The notes below the pieces were generated by a model that worked only from the letters and a program-made list of their open reading frames with translations, was not told the origin of the DNA and did not search any database. From Actinomycetota bacterium (lineage in GTDB: Bacteria > Actinomycetota > Rubrobacteria > Rubrobacterales > Rubrobacteraceae), in contig CADDYV010000007.1 in NCBI GenBank assembly GCA_902810695.1, forward strand, positions 35,274 to 99,273: 64,000 nt of DNA. Reading direction: 5' to 3'. Shown in pieces: positions 20,520 through 28,365 of this stretch. The position numbers were made by a program, and so were the translations under genes. The number at the start of each line of letters is the position of its first letter. Position 1 is the first letter of the stretch.

Positions 20520-21853
20520 TGTCCGACCGCCTTCCCGTGAGCACCGGTATCTTCACCGACAAGTTCGGCGAATACATCTCCTCTTTCGGCGTAGCCCATG
20601 AACTGATCAAAGCTCGCACACCCCGGCGAGAGCAGCACAACGTCTCCGGCTCGGGAGACGTCTTTCGCCACCGCAACGGCCCCGTCGAGGTCCGGCGCAA
20701 GGCGAGCACGCTCCCCCAATCCCGCCTCCCGCAGGCTGCGGAAGATTCTGGGTCCCGCTTCTCCCTGGCACACGACCCCCCGGCAACGGTCGAGGTGAGG
20801 CAGGATCTCGCCAAAATCGGTGTCTTTCTCGGAGCCGCCCAGGATCAAAACCACCGGCTTGTCGAAGCTCTGGAGCGCAGCCGCAACGGCGGCAGGATTG
20901 GTCGCTTTGGAGTCGTCCACGTATAGAACACCCTCGCTCTCCGCCACGACTTCCATACGGTGAGGCTTGAGCCGGTAATCCTTGAGCGCATTCCGAACCT
21001 GCCAGAGACTAACGCCGAGTTTTTCGGCCATTGCTGCCGCGAAGAGCGCGTTTTCGAGGTTATGTACTCCGGCAAACCGCAACTCTGCCTCGGAGATAAT
21101 CCTGGTTCCCCGCAAAAACAGATTCCCATCCCAAACCCACGTCCCGTTCTCTCCGACGACGAGCGTCTGGGCCTCTAGGGTCTCTGCCGCCTTTTTACCT
21201 ACCGCATCGTTTGCACTCACCAGCGCGAGGTCATCGGTATCCTGCCCCTCGAAGATCCGCAGCTTGTCGCGCGCGTACTCCTCGAAAGAGGCGTGCCAGT
21301 TCAGGTGATCCGGCCTTACATTCAACAGCGCGGCAACCTCGAAAGCGCCGTTCTCCAGGTAGTGAAGCTGGAAGGAAGAGAGCTCCAGCACCAAAAGCCC
21401 CGCCTTTTCCACTTCCTCTAGGCAACCGGTCAGAGCGCGCCAGGAGTTCCCGGCGACAGCGTGCGGCATGCCCACTCCGGCGAGGATGCAGCGCAGCATG
21501 TCCACCACGGTCGTCTTGCCGTTCGTCCCGGTAACGGCGGCAACCCGGACTTCCGGTCCGAGAAGTTTCAAACCCAATGCAGCCTCCGAAAGAACAGGGA
21601 TTCCCTGCTCCTCGGCAGCCTGGAGCACGGCATCTCGCGGTGGAATGCCCGGACTCGCAACGACCTGCTCTACGCCCTCCAGAACCTCCGGACCTGCTCC
21701 GAGACACCCTTCGACGCCCAGATTTTCGAGAGTTTCTCGCAAGCCCTCCGTCTCCTGGGCGTCCGCGGCTACGACCTTCTCTCCGCGTTCCAGAAGAGCC
21801 CTGCAAGCCGCGATGCCTGATTCTCCGAGTCCGTATACCAGGGTCTTCATCAT
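20516..21853 (-). CDS. murD: UDP-N-acetylmuramoyl-L-alanine--D-glutamate ligase
   Basis: 445 residues. Adds D-glutamate to UDP-MurNAc-L-Ala. N-terminal V-Y-G-L-G-E-S-G-I-A (about residue 5) and the ATP loop V-T-G-T-N-G-K-T-T-V (about 108) are clear, with V-L-I-L-G-G in the C-terminal domain. The start is the first of two adjacent ATGs at 21853, sharing one base with the mraY stop (TAATG). Coupled to ftsW downstream. Confidence 0.97.
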   Translation of the reverse strand: MMKTLVYGLGESGIAACRALLERGEKVVAADAQETEGLRETLENLGVEGCLGAGPEVLEGVEQVVASPGIPPRDAVLQAAEEQGIPVLSEAALGLKLLGPEVRVAAVTGTNGKTTVVDMLRCILAGVGMPHAVAGNSWRALTGCLEEVEKAGLLVLELSSFQLHYLENGAFEVAALLNVRPDHLNWHASFEEYARDKLRIFEGQDTDDLALVSANDAVGKKAAETLEAQTLVVGENGTWVWDGNLFLRGTRIISEAELRFAGVHNLENALFAAAMAEKLGVSLWQVRNALKDYRLKPHRMEVVAESEGVLYVDDSKATNPAAVAAALQSFDKPVVLILGGSEKDTDFGEILPHLDRCRGVVCQGEAGPRIFRSLREAGLGERARLAPDLDGAVAVAKDVSRAGDVVLLSPGCASFDQFMGYAERGDVFAELVGEDTGAHGKAVGQ

Positions 21854-22845
21854 TACACCGTGTTGTAGAGGAGGAAGTAGTAGAGGCTGAAACCCACGGC
21901 GACTAGAACGGAGTGGATGATCCAGAATCGCACCACGACCTGGTTCTCCTGCCACCCCGAAAGCTCGAAGTGGTGGTGGATCGGGGCCATCTTGAAGACC
22001 CGGCGCCGGGTGAGCTTGAAGAAGGTGTACTGGATGATCACCGATAGCGCCTCGATGACGAACAGCCCGCCCACGATCGGCAGAATGAGTTCGGTCTTGG
22101 TCAGGATGGCTGCGGCGGAGAGCACCCCGCCTATGGCTAACGAGCCGGTGTCCCCCATAAAGACCTGCGCGGGATGGGCGTTGTACCAGAGAAAACCGAT
22201 GATCGCACCCACCATCGCACCGCAGATCACCGCCACGTCGTACTGCCGTTCCATGAAGGCTATCCCGGTGTAGGCGAGAAGCGAGATAGACCCTGCACCC
22301 GCTGCCAGACCGTCGAGCCCGTCGGTGAGGTTGACGGCGTTGGTGGTCCCGGCGATAACGAGCAGGGAAAATATGCTGAAGAGCCCGAGCCCTATCAATC
22401 CGGGACCAAGCACCAGGTTATTGTCGAAGCCCGGTACGACCACCTCCTGGGTCATCCCGACGTAGCGCAGCGCCAGAACGTCAGCCACCACGACAGCCGC
22501 GATCTGCAGGAGGAATTTGTAGCGTACGCTCAGTCCCTCGCTCCGCTTCTTGGATATCTTCTGCCAGTCGTCGTAGAGGCCGATGCCGGCCACCACCGAA
22601 ACGATGATCAGCATCGCAACCGTCGCCCAGTTTGGCCGCGCCACCACCACCAGCGCCGCCAGCAGCCCCGTCAACATCACCACCCCGCCCATCGTCGGGG
22701 TTCCGGCTTTGATCAGGTGCGTCTGAGGCCCTTCCTCCCGCACGAACTGCCCGAATTTCTTGGTTTGCAAGAACTCGATAAACTTCGACCCCAGTGACAG
22801 GGTCACCAGAAACGCTATCGCCGCCCCGAGAACAACGCTAAACAA
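21853..22845 (-). CDS. mraY: Phospho-N-acetylmuramoyl-pentapeptide transferase MraY
   Basis: 330 residues, about ten membrane helices. Makes lipid I from UDP-MurNAc-pentapeptide and undecaprenyl phosphate. The family motifs K-A-G-T-P-T-M-G-G (about 46), N-A-V-N-L-T-D-G-L-D-G-L-A (about 168) with catalytic aspartates and M-A-P-I-H-H-H-F-E-L (about 285) are intact. The TTG at 22845 overlaps the end of murF by 8 nt. Lies between murF and murD in the usual order. Confidence 0.97.
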   Translation of the reverse strand: MFSVVLGAAIAFLVTLSLGSKFIEFLQTKKFGQFVREEGPQTHLIKAGTPTMGGVVMLTGLLAALVVVARPNWATVAMLIIVSVVAGIGLYDDWQKISKKRSEGLSVRYKFLLQIAAVVVADVLALRYVGMTQEVVVPGFDNNLVLGPGLIGLGLFSIFSLLVIAGTTNAVNLTDGLDGLAAGAGSISLLAYTGIAFMERQYDVAVICGAMVGAIIGFLWYNAHPAQVFMGDTGSLAIGGVLSAAAILTKTELILPIVGGLFVIEALSVIIQYTFFKLTRRRVFKMAPIHHHFELSGWQENQVVVRFWIIHSVLVAVGFSLYYFLLYNTV

Positions 22846-24217
22846 GCGTCAACTTCTCCCTCAACCTGTGAGTCAGAGCGTCGAGTCCCACGCCCCTGGA
22901 ACCCTTTACTATGACGTAATCTCCACCCTGCAGCAATTCTCCGAGGCGTTCGCCTGCAGATTCCGCGTCGTTGCAGAGTATTGCCTCCCCGGAGAAGCCC
23001 TCCGCGTACCACCGGGCCTCCTCGCCCACGCAGACGAGCACGTCCACCCCCAGCTTTGCGGCGAGACGGCCTGCCTCCTGGTGGTAGGCACGGGCTCCCG
23101 GCCCCAACTCGAACATGCTGCCCAGCACCGCTACGAGGCGGCGATTTTGTTTTCTGGCCTGAGCCGAGCCGTAGCGCAGCACCGCCTCAACCGCCACCGG
23201 AGAAGCGTTGTAGGAGTCGTCGTAGACCACGATGTCATCCCGCAGCCTGTAGACCTCGCCTCTCAGGCCCGTCCGGCGCAGGCGCAGTAGCCCTCTGGCA
23301 CAATCCTCCAGGGTAAGGCCGAGCGCGAGCGCGCCCCCCGAGGCGGCCAGGAGAGGTTCGATCAGGTGCGTCCCGAAGACCGGAGTGCGAACCCGCTCCG
23401 ACTGGTCGCCGAGGTGCATCTCGAAGCGGAGCCCCTCCTCTGATTCCTCCAGGTCCGAGGCCCAGAGGTCAACTCCCTCCCTGGCTTCGCGACCAAAGGT
23501 TATGCGCCACCGGAGTTTCCTGCCCCGTCCGGTCGCGGCCTCAGGCGCTCCCGCGGGAGAGACCAGTACGCCGCTCTCCGGGAGAGCCATCGCCAGCTCG
23601 CCCTTCGTGGAAGCCAGAGCCTCGAGGCTGCCGAAAGAGTCCAGATGCACCGGTGCGATAGCTGTAAGAACTCCAACCTGCGGCGGGGCTATCCTGCACA
23701 GGTGCGCTATATCCCCTGGGTGCGTGGCCCCCATCTCCAGAACCAGAAACTCGGCGCGCACGTCGGCGTTCAGGACCGTGAGGGGAAGTCCGATCTCATT
23801 GTTGAAGTTTCCTCCGGTAGCCGCGATCCTCCTGCCCGCCGAACGCAGGATGGCCGCCAGAGCATCCTTCGTGGTCGTCTTGCCCACGCTCCCAGTTATC
23901 CCGACGATCGCCGGAGCATGCGGCTCCCAGGTTTCTATGGCCCATCTCGCGAGCCTCTGAAGTGCCAATAAGGGATCTTCCACAACAAGAGTCGGGGTCG
24001 AAAGCGGGCGCGAGGCAACCGTCGCAACCGCTCCGCGCCTGGCCGCGTCTTCTGCAAAGTCTGCCCCGTCCGTTCTGCCTCTCAGGGCGAAAAAGAGGTT
24101 CCCCTCACGCACCACACGCGAATCCGTTGCCGCTCCGCAGGCAAGCGCCTCCCCATCAACGCCCGAGGGGGTAGCGTTCAGGACTTCCGATATCCGCTCT
24201 AGAGAAGTGGCTTTCAT
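22838..24217 (-). CDS. murF: UDP-MurNAc-tripeptide--D-Ala-D-Ala ligase
   Basis: 459 residues. Adds D-Ala-D-Ala to the muropeptide precursor. Mur-ligase features include A-T-D-S-R-V (about residue 30), the P-loop I-T-G-S-V-G-K-T-T-T-K-D (about 107), and Y-N-A-S-P near 325. ATG at 24217 overlaps the ftsI stop as ATGA. murE, which normally sits just upstream between ftsI and murF, is absent, so the tripeptide ligase must be encoded elsewhere. Confidence 0.96.
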   Translation of the reverse strand: MKATSLERISEVLNATPSGVDGEALACGAATDSRVVREGNLFFALRGRTDGADFAEDAARRGAVATVASRPLSTPTLVVEDPLLALQRLARWAIETWEPHAPAIVGITGSVGKTTTKDALAAILRSAGRRIAATGGNFNNEIGLPLTVLNADVRAEFLVLEMGATHPGDIAHLCRIAPPQVGVLTAIAPVHLDSFGSLEALASTKGELAMALPESGVLVSPAGAPEAATGRGRKLRWRITFGREAREGVDLWASDLEESEEGLRFEMHLGDQSERVRTPVFGTHLIEPLLAASGGALALGLTLEDCARGLLRLRRTGLRGEVYRLRDDIVVYDDSYNASPVAVEAVLRYGSAQARKQNRRLVAVLGSMFELGPGARAYHQEAGRLAAKLGVDVLVCVGEEARWYAEGFSGEAILCNDAESAGERLGELLQGGDYVIVKGSRGVGLDALTHRLREKLTLV

Positions 24218-25998
24218 TGGACGTTGCACGCCCCGTCGTTGTTGACCTTGCTCCCTGGACGGTCCGGAGGAACATTGAAGTACTCGAGCGTGAACTTCAT
24301 CACCTTCTGGAAAGCCGGGGCCGCAACTGTCTCGCCCCAGATATCGCCCTGCGGATCACTCACCGATATAAGCGTAACGTACTTGGGGTTGCTGGCCGGC
24401 GCGAAGCCGATAAAGGAGGCCACATAGTCGTTCGTGGAGTAGGTTCCGGTTTGCGGGTCTACCACCTGGGCCGTTCCGGTCTTGCCGGCTACGGCGTATC
24501 CGGGGATCTGGGCGCAGACACCCGTCCCTTTCTGGATAACGCTCTGCAGCATCCTGCTTACTATAGACGAGGTTTTCTCGCTTATCACTCTGTGTCCGGG
24601 CCGGTCCATCGAAGACGACTGCACTACATGTGGGGTGACTCTACGCCCACCATTCGCAATTGTTGCGTACCCTGCGGCAAGCTGCAACGGAGTAACCGTG
24701 AGTCCCTGTCCGTAAGGAACACTACCCATAGTCGAGGCGTTCCAATCCTTATATGGCGGGACATCTCCCGTAGATTCGCCGTAGAGCCCGATACCGGTTT
24801 TGCTCCCGAACCCAAAATTCTTTATGTACTCGTAGAGGTTTCTGCTGCCGAGCTTCCGAGCTACTTTAGTGGCTCCTATGTTGCTCGATTTCTGGAGTAT
24901 CTTCGCCGGTGTCATAGTCTCCGTGGGATGCGGCAGCGAGTCGTGGATCACGTTCCCCCCAACCTGCATGTGATCGGGAACGACGAAGGTACTCTTCGGG
25001 GTTATCGCCCCCTCTTCCAGGGCCGCCGATATGGTAAAAGGCTTGAAGGTGGATCCAGGCTCATAAGGGTCGGTTATGACCCGGTCGCGCTGCAGCTCCT
25101 CGGGAGCCTGGCCGAAACGGTTATTGTTGTAGGTAGGCTCGTTGGCGAGCGCGACGATGGAGCCGTTGTTCACGTTCATCACCACCCCGACCGCGTTTCT
25201 GGCGTGGAACTTTTTGACCGTTGTATCGAGCGAGCTCTGGAGCTGCTGCTGGACGGCGGTGTTTACAGTGAGCCTCACATCGTGGCTGCCTGCGAGCGTC
25301 TTGTTGTAGCGCGACTCCACGCCGCCGTAAGCCTGGCCGTAGTCCCCGTAGTGCCCGACCAGTTGGCTGGCAAGAGTCCCGTTTGGGTAGGTCCTCACAG
25401 CCCCCGGCGTCGTATACACTCCCTCTATCCCGAGCTTGTGGACCTTATCAGCCGTGTTCAGGTCAACATTTTTGGCTACGACGCTGTATCCGCTGAGCTT
25501 CCCCTTGCTGTCGCGCTCGGTGAGGAGGTTTTCTATCTCCTGCGGGCTTTGGTTGGTGTGCAGAACACCAGCGAGCTTTTTCGCAGCTTCTTTCGGGTTT
25601 TTGATCTGGTATGGGGTGGCAACCACGTTGTTCGTCCTGAGCGTCGTGGCAAGCTTGGTTCCATCAGCACTCAGTATGTCGCCGCGTCTCTGGGCGGCAT
25701 CCTGGGAGAGTCCGCCGCTCTGCTCGGCAGCCAGAATCTTGTAAGCGCCGACGTGGTCAAAGCTCAGATATGCCGCCCTGCCACTAAGAAGAATTCCGGC
25801 AACCGCCACCCCGGCTACCACGATCCTGAGCCTCTTGCGGCCCGTGTTGCAGGGGTTGCTTTCTACAGCGGCGCGCCTAGTTGATCTACCGCCAGACGCG
25901 CGCATTTTCGTTTTCCTTTTCCGGGCACGCCGCTCGTCCTTGCCACTGCTAACGTAACGTGCCCTACCTGTTCCCCCCTCTTGTCTTTTGTTGCCCAT
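24214..25998 (-). CDS. ftsI: Septal penicillin-binding protein FtsI (class B transpeptidase)
   Basis: 594 residues. A basic cytoplasmic segment of about 60 residues, one membrane helix (I-V-V-A-G-V-A-V-A-G-I), a dimerisation domain, then the transpeptidase with S-T-F-K (P-G-S-T-F-K-P), S-S-N (K-S-S-N-I-G) and K-T-G-T (A-G-K-T-G-T-A). It cross-links septal peptidoglycan as FtsW's partner. No PASTA repeats follow. The ATG at 25998 with GGAGG nine bases upstream is preferred to the ATG at 26007. Overlaps ftsL by about 35 nt. Confidence 0.95.
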   Translation of the reverse strand: MGNKRQEGGTGRARYVSSGKDERRARKRKTKMRASGGRSTRRAAVESNPCNTGRKRLRIVVAGVAVAGILLSGRAAYLSFDHVGAYKILAAEQSGGLSQDAAQRRGDILSADGTKLATTLRTNNVVATPYQIKNPKEAAKKLAGVLHTNQSPQEIENLLTERDSKGKLSGYSVVAKNVDLNTADKVHKLGIEGVYTTPGAVRTYPNGTLASQLVGHYGDYGQAYGGVESRYNKTLAGSHDVRLTVNTAVQQQLQSSLDTTVKKFHARNAVGVVMNVNNGSIVALANEPTYNNNRFGQAPEELQRDRVITDPYEPGSTFKPFTISAALEEGAITPKSTFVVPDHMQVGGNVIHDSLPHPTETMTPAKILQKSSNIGATKVARKLGSRNLYEYIKNFGFGSKTGIGLYGESTGDVPPYKDWNASTMGSVPYGQGLTVTPLQLAAGYATIANGGRRVTPHVVQSSSMDRPGHRVISEKTSSIVSRMLQSVIQKGTGVCAQIPGYAVAGKTGTAQVVDPQTGTYSTNDYVASFIGFAPASNPKYVTLISVSDPQGDIWGETVAAPAFQKVMKFTLEYFNVPPDRPGSKVNNDGACNVQ

Positions 25999-26404
25999 TC
26001 TCCCCATCCTCCCCGTGTTTGCTGTAAAACTTCATATCCTGGCTTCCAGGGTCCTTCATATTCAGCTCTCTATGAGCCAGAGTTCGGACCCTCTCCGGCC
26101 TGGAAAGCTGCGCAACCCGGACCTGGAGCCTCTCCCCATTGGCCTCGACCCGGGCCTGCTGCTGCCTGAGATCTTTGGTCTTGGCGTCGAGATCGTTGGA
26201 AATTTTGTGTACATACACGTTTCCCAGCATCAACAACACCGGCACCACCACCAGTGCCACGAACCGCCGGCGGCGCCTGATAGCTGCCTTCCGCCTGCGC
26301 TGTCTTTCTCGCTGAAGCCTCTCGCTAATGCCCTTCTGTGCCGGGCGAGCCGAAACCCGCGATTCCGAGGAACGGACGCGGCGTTTCCTCTGCGGTGCCG
26401 CCAT
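25964..26404 (-). CDS. ftsL: FtsL-like septum protein
   Basis: 146 residues. Very basic N-terminus (about 1-48), one membrane helix (V-A-L-V-V-V-P-V-L-L-M-L-G, about 49-68) and a short coiled coil rich in Gln, Arg and Glu, then an S-R-P-E-R-V-R-T-L-A segment typical of FtsL/DivIC. Assigned mainly by topology and by position between rsmH and ftsI, because FtsL sequences are poorly conserved. ATG shares one base with the rsmH stop (TGATG). Confidence 0.85.
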   Translation of the reverse strand: MAAPQRKRRVRSSESRVSARPAQKGISERLQRERQRRRKAAIRRRRRFVALVVVPVLLMLGNVYVHKISNDLDAKTKDLRQQQARVEANGERLQVRVAQLSRPERVRTLAHRELNMKDPGSQDMKFYSKHGEDGENGQQKTRGGNR

Positions 26405-27339
26405 CAGGTCGAATCCTCCCGCGGAAACTCACCGGTTCTTATGGCGCTCCGGAGTCTGGCCGAGGCGCTGCGCGGATTGCGCTCCACCTCTTCTCTTGAG
26501 GAACGCCGGACGACACCCCGCCTGAAGATGGGTTTCGCGCCGCACACGCACACCGGAAGCTCCGGCGGACAGGTACATTTCCCTTCCCGGTCAGCTATGA
26601 AACGCTTGACTATACGGTCCTCCCCGGAGTGAAACGAGATGACCACCAGCCTTCCTCCCGCTACCAGCAACCGCTCGGTTGCGCGGAGGGCCCTTTCGAG
26701 GCTGTCTAGTTCGTCATTGACGCGCATCCGCACGGCCTGGAACACCCTCTTGGACGGATTTCCGCCTCTCTCCGTCCAGCCGACCGCAGCGCGCACAGCC
26801 TCCGTGAGATCCAGCGTGGTCGATATCGGACGCCGACGGATGATCTCCTTCGTTATGCGACGAGCCTCGCTCCGGGACACGTCCCCGAAATCGGTGAGCA
26901 CCTGCAAGATCTCCTCTTCTCCCGTGGAGTTCAAAAACTCCGCCGCAGAGATTCCTGAAGCGGGATCCATCCGCATATCGAGCGGCGCTTCTCGGATGTA
27001 GCTGAAACCGCGTTCCGGGTCTTCGATCTGGTATCCGGAGAGACCAAGATCAAAGAGCACCGCATCAGCTTCCATACCTTCCTCGACCAAGCTCTGCAAG
27101 ACCTCGTCGTAGGCGCCGGGCCTAAACTCGAAACGCGCGTCTCGAATACCCGACGCCCGGACCGCGGCTTCGGGGTCGCGGTCTATACCGACGAGTCTCC
27201 CATCCTCCCCGAGCAGCTCCAATATTTTGCGCGAGTGTCCACCGCCGCCGAAGGTCGCATCCACAACCGTCGCAGAAGGCGCCAAGTCGAGCGCGGCTAT
27301 AGCCTCCTCCAGCATTACCGGCGTGTGCCCGGTCGCCAT
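26404..27339 (-). CDS. rsmH: 16S rRNA (cytosine1402-N4)-methyltransferase
   Basis: 311 residues. Methylates N4 of C1402 in the ribosomal P site. N-terminal G-H-T-P-V-M-L-E-E-A, the SAM-binding D-A-T-F-G-G-G-G-H-S (about 28) and C-terminal I-S-F-H-S-G-E-D-R-I-V-K (about 232) are diagnostic. ATG at 27339 shares one base with the mraZ stop; the open frame further upstream overlies mraZ and is not conserved. Second gene of the dcw cluster. Confidence 0.97.
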   Translation of the reverse strand: MATGHTPVMLEEAIAALDLAPSATVVDATFGGGGHSRKILELLGEDGRLVGIDRDPEAAVRASGIRDARFEFRPGAYDEVLQSLVEEGMEADAVLFDLGLSGYQIEDPERGFSYIREAPLDMRMDPASGISAAEFLNSTGEEEILQVLTDFGDVSRSEARRITKEIIRRRPISTTLDLTEAVRAAVGWTERGGNPSKRVFQAVRMRVNDELDSLERALRATERLLVAGGRLVVISFHSGEDRIVKRFIADREGKCTCPPELPVCVCGAKPIFRRGVVRRSSREEVERNPRSASARLRSAIRTGEFPREDST

Positions 27340-27779
27340 CACCCGCCGAGTTCCCTCCCGGCGAACTCTTCGACGATCTCCGCGAACGACTCGTCCGCAC
27401 CTTCCACGTAGCGGTTCCACTCCTCGGTGTCCCAGATCTCCAACCTGTCGTCTACACCGGCTATCGTAACGTCCCTGTTCAGGCCAGCGTACTGCGCGAG
27501 CTTCGGCGGAATCAAAACCCGCCCCTGGCGATCCAACCCCGCCTCGAAAGCCATCGAGAAGAACATTCTCGAAAGCTGGCGTCCCTTGGCGGAGAGGTCC
27601 GCGTTGGCCTTGATGTTCGCCTTGAAGGCCGCCCACTCCTCGGGGGGAAAGGCGAACAAACACCGGTCTACTCCTTTCGTAATCACGATGCCGCCTTCAA
27701 AATAGGGCCTGAGCCGGGAAGGAAGGGTCAGTCGCCCTTTCTCATCTAGCGTGTACTCGTACTCGCCTAGAAGGGCCAG
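27339..27779 (-). CDS. mraZ: Transcriptional regulator MraZ, apparently starting at CTG
   Basis: 146 residues from CTG at 27779. MraZ is an AbrB-fold DNA-binding protein with two repeats, each with a D-x-x-G-R motif: D-E-K-G-R-L-T-L-P (about residue 12) and D-R-Q-G-R-V-L-I-P-P (about 83). The first repeat and L-G-E-Y-E-Y-T-L-D lie upstream of the first GTG (27686), and the only possible start between them and an in-frame TAG is CTG, preceded by GGGAGGA at 7 nt. First gene of dcw, and it probably represses its own promoter through the boxes just upstream. Confidence 0.9.
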   Translation of the reverse strand: MALLGEYEYTLDEKGRLTLPSRLRPYFEGGIVITKGVDRCLFAFPPEEWAAFKANIKANADLSAKGRQLSRMFFSMAFEAGLDRQGRVLIPPKLAQYAGLNRDVTIAGVDDRLEIWDTEEWNRYVEGADESFAEIVEEFAGRELGG

Positions 27780-27790
27780 GGCTTCTTCCT

Positions 27791-27814
27791 CCCACTACGC
27801 TCCACTTTGACCCA
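27791..27814 (-). promoter_or_regulatory. MraZ operator: three TGG(G/A) boxes at 10-bp spacing
   Basis: On the minus strand TGGG (27814..27811), TGGA (27804..27801) and TGGG (27794..27791) recur every 10 bp exactly, each preceded by G. MraZ is known to bind TGGGN repeats of this period upstream of dcw operons, and the middle box reads A-A-A-G-T-G-G as in mollicutes. The last box overlaps the mraZ Shine-Dalgarno (27793..27787), so the boxes lie in the transcribed leader or just inside it. Confidence 0.75.
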
Positions 27815-28145
27815 CAACTGCGAGGATTCTTGCATATCAGCCAAAAATCCGCAATCGTAGAGCCGTCTTGTTCCGCAAAAACGGCGACATAGACTAAATT
27901 TTGCCTTTTATCCCTCTACCCTAGGGTATAGGACTCCCTTCTAATAAGCGTATTTCATACAGACGAGGTGGATTTTTCGAAGTTTTGAGTAGAAAGATTT
28001 ACCGCCAGATATTGTGCCGCCAGAAAATCTACTTCAACAATTTGTGTTCCGGTAAATTAGGGCGTGGGAGATACGGAGGTATGCCGTATCTATTGGGGTT
28101 ATTTCGGGGTGGTTTAAAGATCGGTATACGAGAGAGTGATTTGGA
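27815..28145. other. AT-rich intergenic region upstream of the dcw cluster
   Basis: This 330-bp stretch has no credible gene and is clearly richer in A+T than its neighbours. It holds a perfect 12-bp palindrome centred on CCTAGG (27917..27928), a tandem pair of CCGCCAG 15 bp apart (28002..28008 and 28017..28023), and a hairpin with 8-bp perfect arms AGATACGG/CCGTATCT and a 7-nt loop (28069..28091). The hairpin lies 55 bp past the tRNA genes and could terminate or process their transcript, though no T-run follows. I could not fix the dcw promoter. Confidence 0.5.
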
Positions 28146-28219
28146 TGGGCCCACCAGGACTCGAACCTGGGACCGTCCGATTATGAGTCGGATGCTCTGA
28201 CCAACTGAGCTATGGGCCC
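28146..28219 (-). tRNA. tRNA with CAT anticodon (elongator tRNA-Met, or tRNA-Ile2)
   Basis: 74 nt folding to a full cloverleaf: 7-bp acceptor GGGCCCA/TGGGCCC, D arm GCTC/GAGC, anticodon stem TCCGA/TCGGA with loop CTCATAA, variable loop, T arm CCAGG/CCTGG with TTCGAGT, and A73. CCA is not encoded. A CAT anticodon alone does not distinguish elongator Met from lysidine-modified Ile2. It is 26 nt downstream of tRNA-Asn and probably shares its promoter. Confidence 0.93.
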
Positions 28220-28245
28220 TTAACTAGTACGGGATATCCCCGAAG

Positions 28246-28318
<73 letters not shown>

Positions 28319-28336
28319 AAGTTTTCGCAAACGGAG

Positions 28337-28365
28337 ATTATAAAGTCCCTTTGATGGTGCTTCAA
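28337..28365 (-). promoter_or_regulatory. Sigma-70-type promoter for the two tRNA genes
   Basis: Minus strand -35 TTGAAG (28365..28360), exactly 17-bp spacer, and a perfect -10 TATAAT (28342..28337), 18 nt before the tRNA-Asn 5' end. The -35 overlaps the dnaG stop codon, so the tRNA transcript can start independently of dnaG. Confidence 0.85.

Noticed and set aside
19414..20814. Alternative minus-strand frame of 466 codons overlying ftsW
   Set aside because: Out of frame with murD and ftsW, both of which are intact and conserved.
27339..27686. mraZ as an N-terminally truncated pseudogene
   Set aside because: The missing first repeat is encoded in frame immediately upstream from a CTG with a good Shine-Dalgarno.
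27985..28200. Short plus-strand ORF across the tRNA gene
   Set aside because: It reads into the antisense of a tRNA and has no ribosome-binding site or homology.
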